A stretch of 56,323 bases of DNA from an uncultured Verrucomicrobia subdivision 3 bacterium (lineage in GTDB: Bacteria; Verrucomicrobiota; Verrucomicrobiia; Limisphaerales; UBA8199), in assembly GCA_903913865.1 (NCBI GenBank), contig CAIWMU010000111.1, positions 1 to 56,323 on the forward strand. The letters are read 5' to 3'. Within the stretch, counting starts at the first letter, position 1. Each line of letters opens with the position of its first letter. Position numbers and translations under genes: made by a program. Below are positions 27,378 to 35,153 of the stretch, in pieces. Under the pieces are notes generated by a model. That model was not told the origin of the DNA, searched no databases, and worked only from the letters and a program-made list of their open reading frames with translations.

Positions 27378-28135
27378 TGTGAAGGTGGATTCACTGGCGT
27401 TGATGCCGTCCCTGCCTCGCTCGTCGCCCTGAAAAAGATTTCCTCCAGATCCGGAGATCCCTCCGTTCCGGAAAACCGTTGCCGGATCTCAGCCATTGTT
27501 CCATCCGCCACTTTGCATCCCCCCTTCAAGATAAGGATATGGGTGCAGATTTCCTCCACCAGATGCAAAAGGTGTGAACTGATGATGATCGCCGCCCCGT
27601 TGCCGGCACGCTTCAAAATGGAATCCTTCATCCGCCTGATGCCGAGCGGATCCAGTCCGGTGAGAGGTTCGTCAAAAAAGATCACTTCCGGGGCATGAAG
27701 GAGGCCGCAGGCAATCACCAGCTTCTGCTTCATTCCGCGGGAAAGTTCTGACGGAAGCGCGTCGCGCTTTCCAGCCAGTTCCAATTCCACAAGCAACCCC
27801 TCAGCCACAGCCTCAAACCCGGCCACGCCGTAAATCCGCGCCGTGAACACGAGGTGTTGCCATACCGTCAGGTAATCGAAAAGCCGGGGTTCATCTGTGA
27901 AAAATGCCAGTTGCTGCTTTGCGGCAATCGGTTGGCTGGCAAGATCGTTGCCACAGATGCGGACGGTTCCGCGGGTGGATGGAATGATTCCGGCCAATGA
28001 CCGTAATGTGGTGGTCTTCCCCGCACCGTTCGGGCCCACCAAACCCATTACCTCCCCGGGGCGAACCACCAGCGAAAGGTCCTTAACGGCTGTGAATTCG
28101 CCGTATAACTTCGTCAAGCCTTCAACTTCGATCAT
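27374..28135 (-). CDS. ABC transporter ATP-binding protein
   Basis: Nucleotide-binding subunit for the adjoining exporter permease. From the ATG at 28135 (MIEVEGLTKLYGEFTAVKDL) it shows Walker A GPNGAGKTTTLRSLAG, the Q-loop region in AFFTDEPRLFDYLTVWQHL, a degenerate signature LSRGMKQKLVIA, Walker B VIFFDEPLTGLDP and the switch ISSHLLHLVEE. The start at 28306 was rejected because it adds 57 residues without family support. The signature has SRGMK in place of SGGQ, as in many ABC-2 type exporters. Confidence 0.93.
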   Translation of the reverse strand: MIEVEGLTKLYGEFTAVKDLSLVVRPGEVMGLVGPNGAGKTTTLRSLAGIIPSTRGTVRICGNDLASQPIAAKQQLAFFTDEPRLFDYLTVWQHLVFTARIYGVAGFEAVAEGLLVELELAGKRDALPSELSRGMKQKLVIACGLLHAPEVIFFDEPLTGLDPLGIRRMKDSILKRAGNGAAIIISSHLLHLVEEICTHILILKGGCKVADGTMAEIRQRFSGTEGSPDLEEIFFRATSEAGTASTPVNPPSQ

Positions 28136-28379
28136 ACGCTCAACCTCTTCGATCTTGGCCTCATGCAGCGAACAGTAGAACGATCCGGACGGGGAGTAAA
28201 GATCAGCCTGACAGCCCCAAACCGGGCTCACGACAGTCCGGGATCCTGACCGCCCATCCTCACCCTCCAAAAAACTCCAGACCCCGGCTCGGTTTATTCT
28301 TGGCAATCCCCGGCATCGGGGCTAGGTATGTGGCGTTCTTTGAGAGAGGCGGGTCCAGAACACCCGCAAACACCATGGA
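28136..28379. other. Divergent intergenic region before the cobalamin riboswitch
   Basis: This gap separates the minus-strand ABC operon from the plus-strand riboswitch transcript and should contain both promoters. A small CCCCG/CGGGG hairpin is near 28306-28320 and a GCGGGT/ACCCGC pairing lies at about 28349-28366, just before the aptamer. No clear promoter hexamers are recognised. Confidence 0.4.
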
Positions 28380-28512
28380 CAAGGTTTAGGGAACCCCGTG
28401 CAAATCGGGGACGGTAGCGCCACTGTAACGGGTGACAAGCTCCCAAGGGCCACTGGCTAAAAGCCGGGAAGGCGGGAGTGAGGTTTGAGCCCGAAGTCAG
28501 GATATCTTCTTG
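28380..28512 (+). promoter_or_regulatory. Cobalamin (B12) riboswitch aptamer
   Basis: The sequence carries the ordered core of the AdoCbl/B12 class. GGGAACCCCGTGCAAATCGGG is followed by a CGGTAGC linker, the invariant GCCACTGTAACGGG (28419 onward), the GCCGGGAAGGC arm at 28463-28473, and the closing AGTCAGGATA box at 28495-28504. P1 can form between the AAGG near 28381 and the CTT/TTG bases after 28504. Binding of a cobalamin normally shuts off downstream expression. It is on the plus strand, so it controls the secreted-protein/pseudopilin operon and not the divergent ABC transporter. The ligand form (adenosyl or methyl/aquo) cannot be told from sequence. Confidence 0.9.
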
Positions 28513-28708
28513 CCCATGCTCGTCCTGGCACCCGCCGGATGCAATTCAGCGGGGCCAACTTCTCCGCCAAGAGAAGGATGAGGCCAGCCCGCCCGCTGTT
28601 CGGGATGGGATTCGATGAACGTTTTCGTTCTATGTCTGGTCGGTAACTGTGGCTTTTTCAGCCGGAGATCCCCATTCCCCGGAAACCTGGAAGGGTTTGA
28701 GTTCCGTC

Positions 28709-28762
28709 CTGGTCTCGATATGTCAAACGCCCCAACCGGGGCATTTTAGGAGAGACCAGATG
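28709..28762 (+). promoter_or_regulatory. Expression platform: stem occluding the ribosome-binding site
   Basis: An 8-bp perfect pairing of 28709-28716 with 28752-28759 covers part of the Shine-Dalgarno TAGGAGAG and ends directly before the ATG at 28760. Nested inside is a stable 5-bp GC hairpin (28729-28733/28738-28742) followed by TTTT, which could also act as a weak terminator. Such a stem would block translation when formed, consistent with the aptamer upstream. About 200 bases separate the aptamer and this stem, which is unusually long. Confidence 0.65.
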
Positions 28763-29758
28763 AAGTCCGTTTATTCGTTCACGATGGTTGCAGCCCTGCT
28801 GAGTTGCAACCTCCATTTCCAACACGCCACCGCTTCGGATATTTACCTTTCCGAACCGTTCACTCAGGATCCAATAGGGACCGGTGGATGGAATGTGCAT
28901 GGCGACCCTTCCCTCTTCAAGTGGGATGAGGCCCGCCATAACTTGTCCGTGGTCTGGGACTCCTCACGTCCCAACAGCTACTTCCATCACCCCATCGGCA
29001 CCACCCTGACCCGCTCCAACGATTTCATGCTGGGCTTCGACCTGCGCCTGTCGCAGGTGGAAATCGGCACACACTCAGGCATGCCCCTGACCTTTCAGTT
29101 TTCCATCGGACTCCTCAACCTTTCGGAGGCCATTACCCCGGACTTCCTGCGCGGCACCGGCTACACGGCACCGGATCTGCTGGAATTCACATACTTCCCG
29201 GATTCGGGATTTGGTGCAACAGTGGCCCCCACCATCATCTCTTCAGCCAACGATTACAACAGTGGTGGATTCACCTATCCGCTGGAACTGTCCACAGGTG
29301 CTGTTTATCACGTCGAGATGCGCTTCATCGCCGCGGAACAGCGTTTGGTGACGCGGGTCCTGCAGGATGGCAAACCCTTTGGCCCCATCAACGATGCACA
29401 GCTCGGCTCCTCGTTCAGCAATTTTGCCGTCGATCAGCTTGCCATCATGAGTTACAGCGATGGGGGTCAGGACCCCATGTGGGCTGGTTCGATTCATGCC
29501 GAGGGAATCATCGACAATCTTGTTCTGATCACACCCCCCCCTGTGGAAACCCACCGGGGCGGTTTCTCTCGAAACACCTGGCAAACCAGCGTTTTAAGCC
29601 ACTCAGGATGGTCCTACCAGCTCGAACGTTCAGAGGATCTGGCACGCTGGACTCCCGTTGGCGTTGCCATCCAGGGAAGCGGCCAGTCTTTGACCCTCTC
29701 CGACCCCACCCCTCCGGCTGTCAGTGCCTGCTACCGTGTGGCAGCGCGAAAGGAATGA
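28760..29758 (+). CDS. Secreted ConA-like/LamG-type protein under B12 riboswitch control
   Basis: Exported protein of 332 residues. The signal peptide runs from MKSVYSFTMVAALLSCNLHF to about ATAS. The mature part looks like a single jelly-roll domain (DPIGTGGWNVHGDPSLFKWDE; MLGFDLRLSQVEIG; GAVYHVEMRFIAAEQRLVTRVLQDG; IDNLVLITPP). The C-terminal 60 residues (YQLERSEDLARWTPVGVAI ... CYRVAARKE) match the terminal module of the two LamG proteins in this window. The ATG at 28760 is supported by TAGGAGAG and by the sequestering stem; the upstream start at 28649 lies inside the leader. The stop overlaps the start of the pseudopilin gene. The function is unknown; no metal- or corrin-binding motif is evident. 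Confidence 0.8.
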   Translation: MKSVYSFTMVAALLSCNLHFQHATASDIYLSEPFTQDPIGTGGWNVHGDPSLFKWDEARHNLSVVWDSSRPNSYFHHPIGTTLTRSNDFMLGFDLRLSQVEIGTHSGMPLTFQFSIGLLNLSEAITPDFLRGTGYTAPDLLEFTYFPDSGFGATVAPTIISSANDYNSGGFTYPLELSTGAVYHVEMRFIAAEQRLVTRVLQDGKPFGPINDAQLGSSFSNFAVDQLAIMSYSDGGQDPMWAGSIHAEGIIDNLVLITPPPVETHRGGFSRNTWQTSVLSHSGWSYQLERSEDLARWTPVGVAIQGSGQSLTLSDPTPPAVSACYRVAARKE

Positions 29759-30540
29759 TGTCCAACCATACATCAACGCCCCCTGCCCCCCGTCCCCAAG
29801 CTGGAACATTCCGGCGCCCGGGAGCGTTCACACTCGTGGAGTTGCTTGTCGTGATCGCGATCATTGCGATTTTGGCATCCCTCCTCCTTCCCTCGCTTAG
29901 CAAGGGACAGCAATCCGCAAAACGAATCAAGTGTGTCAGCAACCTGCACCAGCTCAGCCTGGCCCAAAGCCTCTACTGGGATGAATTCAATGGTTCCTGC
30001 TTCCGGTGGAAGGCCGGCGATACGAATGGCGGCCAGTTATTTTGGTTTGGATGGATGGGCGGGGGGGAGGAGGGCACCCGGGAATTCGATGCCTCGCAGG
30101 GAGCACTCCACGCTTACCTGAAAAACACAACCGTCAGCTTGTGTCCCGGCTTCGACTACTTCCTCCCCTGGGTCAAGCTCAAGGCAGCCGGGTTCTCGTT
30201 CGGTTATGGCTATAACTGGTTCCTCTCAGCCCCACCCGGATCACCCTTGATCCGCGTCAGCAACATTCCAAATCCGAGTGGATTGGTTCTCTTCGGGGAC
30301 GCCGCCCAGATCAACACATGGCAGGCTCCCGCCTCAAGGAGCAACCCGATGTTGGAGGAGTGGTATTACCTCGACTCGAGCACAACCCAGCCCAACGGGC
30401 ACTTCCGCCATTCGCAACGGGCAAACGCCGTTTACCTCGATGGCCACGTCGCACTTGAGAAAGCTGTTTCTGGATCATTCGACCGCCGGCTCCCGGCCGA
30501 AAATGTGGGAAGATTGCGCCCTGAGGTCCTGCAGTGGTAG
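29755..30540 (+). CDS. Type II-style pseudopilin (DUF1559-like)
   Basis: Protein of about 261 residues with a prepilin N-terminus. After a 23-residue proline-rich, basic leader comes GAFTLVELLVVIAIIAILASLLLPSL, the cleavage/N-methylation helix. The C-terminal motif RHSQRANAVYLDGHV is the 'H..ANA.F.DGHV' signature of PVC-group pseudopilin-like proteins. It would be processed by a prepilin peptidase and inserted in a secretion-type pseudopilus or the cell envelope. The ATG at 29755 overlaps the preceding stop (ATGA), so the two genes are translationally coupled and share the B12 riboswitch. Cys 136 is the only notable cysteine in the globular part. Confidence 0.88.
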   Translation: MMSNHTSTPPAPRPQAGTFRRPGAFTLVELLVVIAIIAILASLLLPSLSKGQQSAKRIKCVSNLHQLSLAQSLYWDEFNGSCFRWKAGDTNGGQLFWFGWMGGGEEGTREFDASQGALHAYLKNTTVSLCPGFDYFLPWVKLKAAGFSFGYGYNWFLSAPPGSPLIRVSNIPNPSGLVLFGDAAQINTWQAPASRSNPMLEEWYYLDSSTTQPNGHFRHSQRANAVYLDGHVALEKAVSGSFDRRLPAENVGRLRPEVLQW

Positions 30541-30618
30541 TGAAACCGCCTCTTGATTTTGATTCGGGTCGAATGGATGAATCCTCCATAGGATTCACTC
30601 GGGAAAGGGCTTGTCCCC

Positions 30619-31206
30619 TTACTTCTGGGCGTAATAGACAAACGCTGGCGGCACATTGAGGAGCACCGGCACCGTACGGACCGACGAAAACGCCTCCATG
30701 ACCCGCTTCCGATCAATGAGCGAGTGCTGGAACTGGATATACATTCCACCTGGGGGAAGGGCTTCACGGATCGCAGCCACCAAACGGGTCACCACATCTC
30801 CGGGTAAGGTTCCAAGAGGAATCCCGGAAATGACAAAACCGGGGCGCTGCGAGGATGGCCCCAGACGGGCGAGATACTCCTCGGCGGCATCCGCGATAAC
30901 ATGAACCCGTGAATTCAAGTTTCTCGCGGCAAGGTCCTGCTCAAGGAGACGCGCAAGCTCCGGGTTGATTTCGCACGCCATGATTCTCGCGTTGGGACAA
31001 CGTGCAGCCAATCTGGTCGTGAGTGAACCAGTGCCGGCCCCCAACTCAACGATCACACCACTGTAATCCCTGGGCACGGGAGAAATCATCCTCTTCACCA
31101 GAAACCGCTGCGAAGGAATCAAGGCTCCGGTCTGCCCCTGCTCGACCAGACCTGCAACCAGAAATTTCCAATAATGAACGAGGGTTCGTGGGGCCTCCAC
31201 CTTCAT
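30619..31206 (-). CDS. SAM-dependent methyltransferase (phospholipid N-methyltransferase-like)
   Basis: Class I methyltransferase of 195 residues. It starts MKVEAPRTLVHYWKFLVAGL at 31206; the longer frame to 31341 is Pro/Ser-rich and unlikely. SAM motifs are VIVELGAGTGSLTTRLA and IMACEINPELARLLEQDL, then VIADAAEEYL and a post-motif SGIPLGTLP. The family includes PmtA-type phosphatidylethanolamine N-methyltransferases and rRNA adenine-methyltransferase relatives. The SGIPLG motif with FVARL/FQHSL-like C-terminus favours the phospholipid group. The substrate is not proven. It lies 177 bases downstream of ybbR on the same strand. Confidence 0.78.
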   Translation of the reverse strand: MKVEAPRTLVHYWKFLVAGLVEQGQTGALIPSQRFLVKRMISPVPRDYSGVIVELGAGTGSLTTRLAARCPNARIMACEINPELARLLEQDLAARNLNSRVHVIADAAEEYLARLGPSSQRPGFVISGIPLGTLPGDVVTRLVAAIREALPPGGMYIQFQHSLIDRKRVMEAFSSVRTVPVLLNVPPAFVYYAQK

Positions 31207-31383
31207 GGGGGAAGAACATGGGGACGGACTCCCCCCAACGCCGACCCCTGATTGATTCGGGTTCGGATCCGGGGGGCTTTCTCCCGGCACTCGATGTGCC
31301 GGTATGCCATTGCTCTTACCGTGGCTGCCCATAAAACACAAGTTTGCGCAAAGTCCCTGCCGGAATCAATTCGCAATAAGCTC

Positions 31384-31806
31384 TCAGTTTGCGGGTGGGA
31401 AAAGCACCTGAACCTCCTGCGGTCTGACACGCACGAGCGTGACTCCCGCCGGAGTGGAGACCTCAATCCGTTTCCTCAATCCCTGGGCGGCTTCAATTCC
31501 AGTCAGATCCACAAGCACATGTATATCTCGCGGCTGCAACTGCTCCAGCACCCTGTTTTCTGCCTGCACCACCACCTCAACCTCCTTCGGGCTGACGCGT
31601 ACACGCCGGACGTCCGCTGCGGAGGACATGATCACCACCGGCAGACCCTGAAATGTCCGCATCCGCTGGTTCGATCCGAACCCCACCGGACTCTGATCCC
31701 GGACCAGGGCGAACGTGATCGCAATCCAGGTCAGCACCGCCAAAGCGAGTGAGAACAGCTTGAGCCAGAGATCCTCCAGCAGAAGATGGCGCAGAAATGC
31801 TATCAT
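31384..31806 (-). CDS. YbbR-like protein, CdaA partner
   Basis: Membrane-anchored protein of 140 residues with an N-terminal helix (WLKLFSLALAVLTWIAITFAL) and one YbbR domain outside the membrane (VRVSPKEVEVVVQAENRVLEQL and VLVDLTG). YbbR/CdaR proteins usually carry several such domains and modulate the diadenylate cyclase CdaA. This one has a single full repeat, so it is a short form. Its start codon overlaps the cdaA stop by four bases, consistent with coupled translation and a physical complex. Confidence 0.85.
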   Translation of the reverse strand: MIAFLRHLLLEDLWLKLFSLALAVLTWIAITFALVRDQSPVGFGSNQRMRTFQGLPVVIMSSAADVRRVRVSPKEVEVVVQAENRVLEQLQPRDIHVLVDLTGIEAAQGLRKRIEVSTPAGVTLVRVRPQEVQVLFPPAN

Positions 31807-32672
31807 TTGCCCATCTCCACAAATGGCGGCGAAGCCGCATCCCGCTTTGCGACTGAAGGGGGTCCGGGTGCCGCTGTCCTGCCGGCCCAGGCCCGGACAG
31901 AGCCCACCCAGTTCCGGGGACGGCTGGGAGTCACCACAACCGACGTGAGAAATGCACGGAGCTCTTCAAGCGTCACTCCCCGAACCAACTGACCCTTGTG
32001 GGCATAGGAAATCGCCCCGGTTTCCTCCGAAACAGCCACCACAACGGCATCCGTTTCCTCGCTCAGGCCGATTGCAGCCCGGTGCCTCGTCCCAAGGCTC
32101 TTGCTCAACCCCTGCAGCTGGGTCAGGGGGAAGATGCAGGCCGCATAAGCAATTCGATCTCCCTTGATGATCACCCCCCCGTCATGAACCGCGTTGTTCG
32201 GAAAGAAGATCGTCTCCAGCATCTCCGGCGTTGCCTCACAATCAACCACTATCCCGGATTCCACCGCTTCCTGTAATTGAATCGACTGCTCAATGGCGAT
32301 AAGGGCACCAATCCTGAGATCGGACATCCTCTCGGCAGTCTGGATGATCACTTCCACCGTCTCCCGCTGCTCGGTTGTGCTCGTGAAAAGGGGAAAGTTT
32401 CCCACCTCCGCCAGCATGCGTCGCAACTCGGGCTGAAAAATGACGAGCACCGCCAAAACGAGAAACGTTGAGAGAGTTCCAAGAAAATACTGCAGCACCT
32501 TCAGGTCAAGGAGGTAGGTGACCATCACCAGGGCGAGAAGAACGAGCAGGAAACCAGTAACCACCGGCGCACCCCGGGTGCCGCGAATGAAGCGAAAAGC
32601 ATAATAGATGCTGACGGTGAGGATCAGAATCTCCACCGCCGGTCGCCACCATACATGTAGTAAATCTACCAT
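31803..32672 (-). CDS. cdaA: Diadenylate cyclase CdaA (DGG variant)
   Basis: Membrane enzyme joining two ATP into cyclic di-AMP, a regulator of potassium, osmotic balance and cell-wall stress. Three N-terminal helices (about 10-85) are followed by the DAC domain with FFPNNAVHDGGVIIKGDRIAYAACIFPL and SLGTRHRAAIGLSEETDAVVVAVSEETG. The RHR triplet (196-198) is intact, but the canonical Asp-Gly-Ala is Asp-Gly-Gly (164-166). The catalytic Asp is kept, so activity is likely. The C-terminal 40 residues are a Pro/Ala-rich tail. It follows folP with a one-base overlap and precedes ybbR; the glmM usually seen in this operon is absent here. Confidence 0.93.
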   Translation of the reverse strand: MVDLLHVWWRPAVEILILTVSIYYAFRFIRGTRGAPVVTGFLLVLLALVMVTYLLDLKVLQYFLGTLSTFLVLAVLVIFQPELRRMLAEVGNFPLFTSTTEQRETVEVIIQTAERMSDLRIGALIAIEQSIQLQEAVESGIVVDCEATPEMLETIFFPNNAVHDGGVIIKGDRIAYAACIFPLTQLQGLSKSLGTRHRAAIGLSEETDAVVVAVSEETGAISYAHKGQLVRGVTLEELRAFLTSVVVTPSRPRNWVGSVRAWAGRTAAPGPPSVAKRDAASPPFVEMGK

Positions 32673-33520
32673 TATCTGCTACCCGCCAAAATTGCCTCTG
32701 TCATACGGATCGCCTGAACAGTCTCCGCAACATCATGCGTCCGGATGAATCTGGCACCGGACCCAACCGCCAGACACCCGCACGCCAGCCCGGCTGGCAG
32801 CCGGGAGGCAGAGTCGGCACCTGTCAGTTTTCCCAAAAACGATTTGCGCGACACCCCCACCATCACGGGACGCCCCAAAGCCGCAAACCGGCCAACTGAC
32901 GCAAGCAGGCTCACGTTGTGCTCGGGTGTCTTGCCAAAGCCGATCCCCGGATCCAATATAACTTGGTCAGATCCCACTCCGCAACGGTTCAAATGTTTCA
33001 ACCGGTCCGTAAAAAATTCCTCAACCTCAGCTGGAACATCCCGGTAGGCCGGATCATTCTGCATGGTGGCAGGCGATCCCCTCATATGCATGCACACATA
33101 TCCGACCTGCTCCCGTGCCACCAGTTCCCACATCTCAGTGTCGCCCCGGTTCGCCGCAACATCATTCACAATGCTCGCGCCCGCCTGCAACGCAGCCCTC
33201 GCAACAGCAGGTTTCATCGTGTCGATCGAAATCGGAACCCGTAGACGCCCCGCCAACTCCTCAATCACGGGAATCACCCGCCGCAATTCTTCAATCTCCG
33301 CCACAGGCACGGCTCCGGGTCGGGTGGATTCCCCGCCCACATCTATTATCCCGGCACCATCCACGGCCATTTTGATGGCGCGATCCACAGCTGCCTCCCG
33401 GCTCGTCCACATCCCCCCGTCGGAAAACGAGTCCGGAGTCAGGTTCAATATTCCCATGACGACGGCTGGCCCGGGAAATTCAAACCGATGCTGACGGGCG
33501 ATGAAAACCATCAGTCCCAA
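32672..33520 (-). CDS. folP: Dihydropteroate synthase
   Basis: Condenses p-aminobenzoate with 6-hydroxymethyl-dihydropterin pyrophosphate in folate synthesis. The 282-residue TIM barrel shows VMGILNLTPDSFSDGG, IIDVGGESTRPGAVPV, ISIDTMKP, DPGIGFGKTPEHNV and RPVMVGVSRKSFLGKLTG, with the C-terminal GCLAVGSGARFIRTHDVAETVQA. It is the first gene of a folP-cdaA-ybbR operon. The adjacency of folP and cdaA is widespread in bacteria. An alternative ATG lies three codons inside the given start. Confidence 0.97.
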   Translation of the reverse strand: MGLMVFIARQHRFEFPGPAVVMGILNLTPDSFSDGGMWTSREAAVDRAIKMAVDGAGIIDVGGESTRPGAVPVAEIEELRRVIPVIEELAGRLRVPISIDTMKPAVARAALQAGASIVNDVAANRGDTEMWELVAREQVGYVCMHMRGSPATMQNDPAYRDVPAEVEEFFTDRLKHLNRCGVGSDQVILDPGIGFGKTPEHNVSLLASVGRFAALGRPVMVGVSRKSFLGKLTGADSASRLPAGLACGCLAVGSGARFIRTHDVAETVQAIRMTEAILAGSR

Positions 33521-33722
33521 TCCCCACCCGCCACCATCTCAAGCGGCATATTGCTACAGGTCACATTCATCCCACCAGAATACCCGGAAAAATCCGGAAG
33601 ACCAACCGTGGTTTTCATGAAATCGACCTCAACAAGACGACGACACTAACCTATCACCAAAATGGTTGGGGTCCTAACCCGGAGAGAATGGAACATGCTC
33701 CCCGGCTCGTCCCGTATCGCTG

Positions 33723-35153
33723 TTACTCTCCCCCCAAACCGGGCGGGGCATCGATCACAAACACCTGATTGTAAACCGTTCCGTTCTGGGGAACTGGCCG
33801 AACGCAGGCAATCCGCTTTCCATCCGGTGAGAACACGCAGGATTCGGGACGTTGTGGTGATGCCCCCTCGGGGTTGGAAGGCAACCGGGTGGTCTTTCCC
33901 GTCGGATATTCTGTAACACACACAGATCCGTCCATCGCATGAGCCAATCGCCTACCATCAGGACTCCAGGTGAATGTTGAACTGATTGGCCAGCGGTTCG
34001 TGCTGAGTTGCACCGGGCTGCCCCCGTTCGGAGATACCGTCCAGAGTTGGGCAACCCCCTGATCGTCCTTCATCAGAAAGGCGATTCGGGAGCCATCCGG
34101 ACTGCATCGCAGCCAATGCCGGGTTCCCTGCAAGCCCGGATACTTCCGACCGCTGGTGAACGTGATCCGGCGTTGCGAAACCCCCAGCGGGGGAGCGGGG
34201 CGCTTCACACTTGTGCCCGCCAGAAGCCCATCCCCGGCACGGGTCAGATCCTCCGGAAGATCGGCAACAAAGACCTCGGAAAAAATCTCACCCGCAGCCC
34301 CCCGGACCAACCCTTGAAACGCCAGGGCATGCTTCTGGCGGCTGCCATCCCCTTTCTGATATCCATGATCCCCAACCCACCCCTCCTCAAATGCCTTCGA
34401 AATCTCATCCGAGCCCGGTCTGGGGTTCGCAACCGTTTTCGTGACTAAAACGGTGAAAGCCTCCCCGTCATGGTTGCGTGGATGATCCCGACTCACACGC
34501 ACCGGATGGCGTGGAATACTGACCCCGATATTTCGCAGGTTCATCTCATGTGTTCCGTCCTCCGTCGTGTTACCCGCAAGAACGTGATCTTCGTAGGTAA
34601 AGCTGACCCACTCCCCCTCCCCATCCCATATATGCACATGAGACCCCCCACGAAGTGCGCCCGGGGTGAACGGAGGGGTGATGTCCCGTGCGTCGAGGTT
34701 CTCCGCCGTAAGGGTACGGGTGTCCACGATGACCCCCTGCCTGTGATAAGGCCCATATTGCCAATCCTCGGATGGGTGCTCCGGGCCGAGGATGAACGCA
34801 ACTTTGGGCTCACGCGGATGAAAGGTTACAACGCCGCAATTGGCACCGTTCTTCGCTGTGTAAAGGACCTTCACCTCCCCGGTCTCCACATTCACCATCT
34901 CGATGCGACCCCCATCAAAACGATCACCTGCAGGATCGGAACGAACATCATAGACCACCCACTTGCCATCGGGGGACCAGACCCGGGTGTTGGTCAAAAT
35001 ATGCCCGCAGGGAGCCTTCGTAATCTGTCTTTCATTCATAATCATGCCTTCGCCATTAGCCAAAACTGTGGTCAAAAGAAAAAAGCAACCCATCCACAAT
35101 GCCCCCAGGGAGAGGAGGTTGCTGCGAAATGGTTCAGCGTGTCGGGTGCTCAT
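33723..35153 (-). CDS. DUF3748 beta-propeller protein (YidR-like, TolB-type repeats)
   Basis: Secreted or periplasmic protein of 476 residues with an N-terminal signal helix (LLSLGALWMGCFFLLTTVLA). The body matches DUF3748: QITKAPCGHILTNTRVWSPDGKWVVYDVRSDPAG, then IEMVNVETGEVKVLY, then YGPYHRQGVIVDT, and later WSPDGRRLAHAMDG and FSPDGKRIACVRP, which are PD40/TolB-type propeller blades. The role is unknown; homologues such as YidR are linked by gene context to sugar-acid or sialic-acid use. Its start overlaps the upstream sialidase-like gene by 20 bases, so the three genes form one operon. Confidence 0.85.
   Translation of the reverse strand: MSTRHAEPFRSNLLSLGALWMGCFFLLTTVLANGEGMIMNERQITKAPCGHILTNTRVWSPDGKWVVYDVRSDPAGDRFDGGRIEMVNVETGEVKVLYTAKNGANCGVVTFHPREPKVAFILGPEHPSEDWQYGPYHRQGVIVDTRTLTAENLDARDITPPFTPGALRGGSHVHIWDGEGEWVSFTYEDHVLAGNTTEDGTHEMNLRNIGVSIPRHPVRVSRDHPRNHDGEAFTVLVTKTVANPRPGSDEISKAFEEGWVGDHGYQKGDGSRQKHALAFQGLVRGAAGEIFSEVFVADLPEDLTRAGDGLLAGTSVKRPAPPLGVSQRRITFTSGRKYPGLQGTRHWLRCSPDGSRIAFLMKDDQGVAQLWTVSPNGGSPVQLSTNRWPISSTFTWSPDGRRLAHAMDGSVCVTEYPTGKTTRLPSNPEGASPQRPESCVFSPDGKRIACVRPVPQNGTVYNQVFVIDAPPGLGGE

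Noticed and set aside
28136-28512. Riboswitch controlling the ABC exporter operon
   Set aside because: The aptamer reads on the plus strand and the ABC genes run on the minus strand, so they cannot share the transcript.
30619-31206. CbiT-like cobalamin methyltransferase linked to the riboswitch
   Set aside because: It is on the opposite strand and its motifs fit phospholipid N-methyltransferases better than CbiT.
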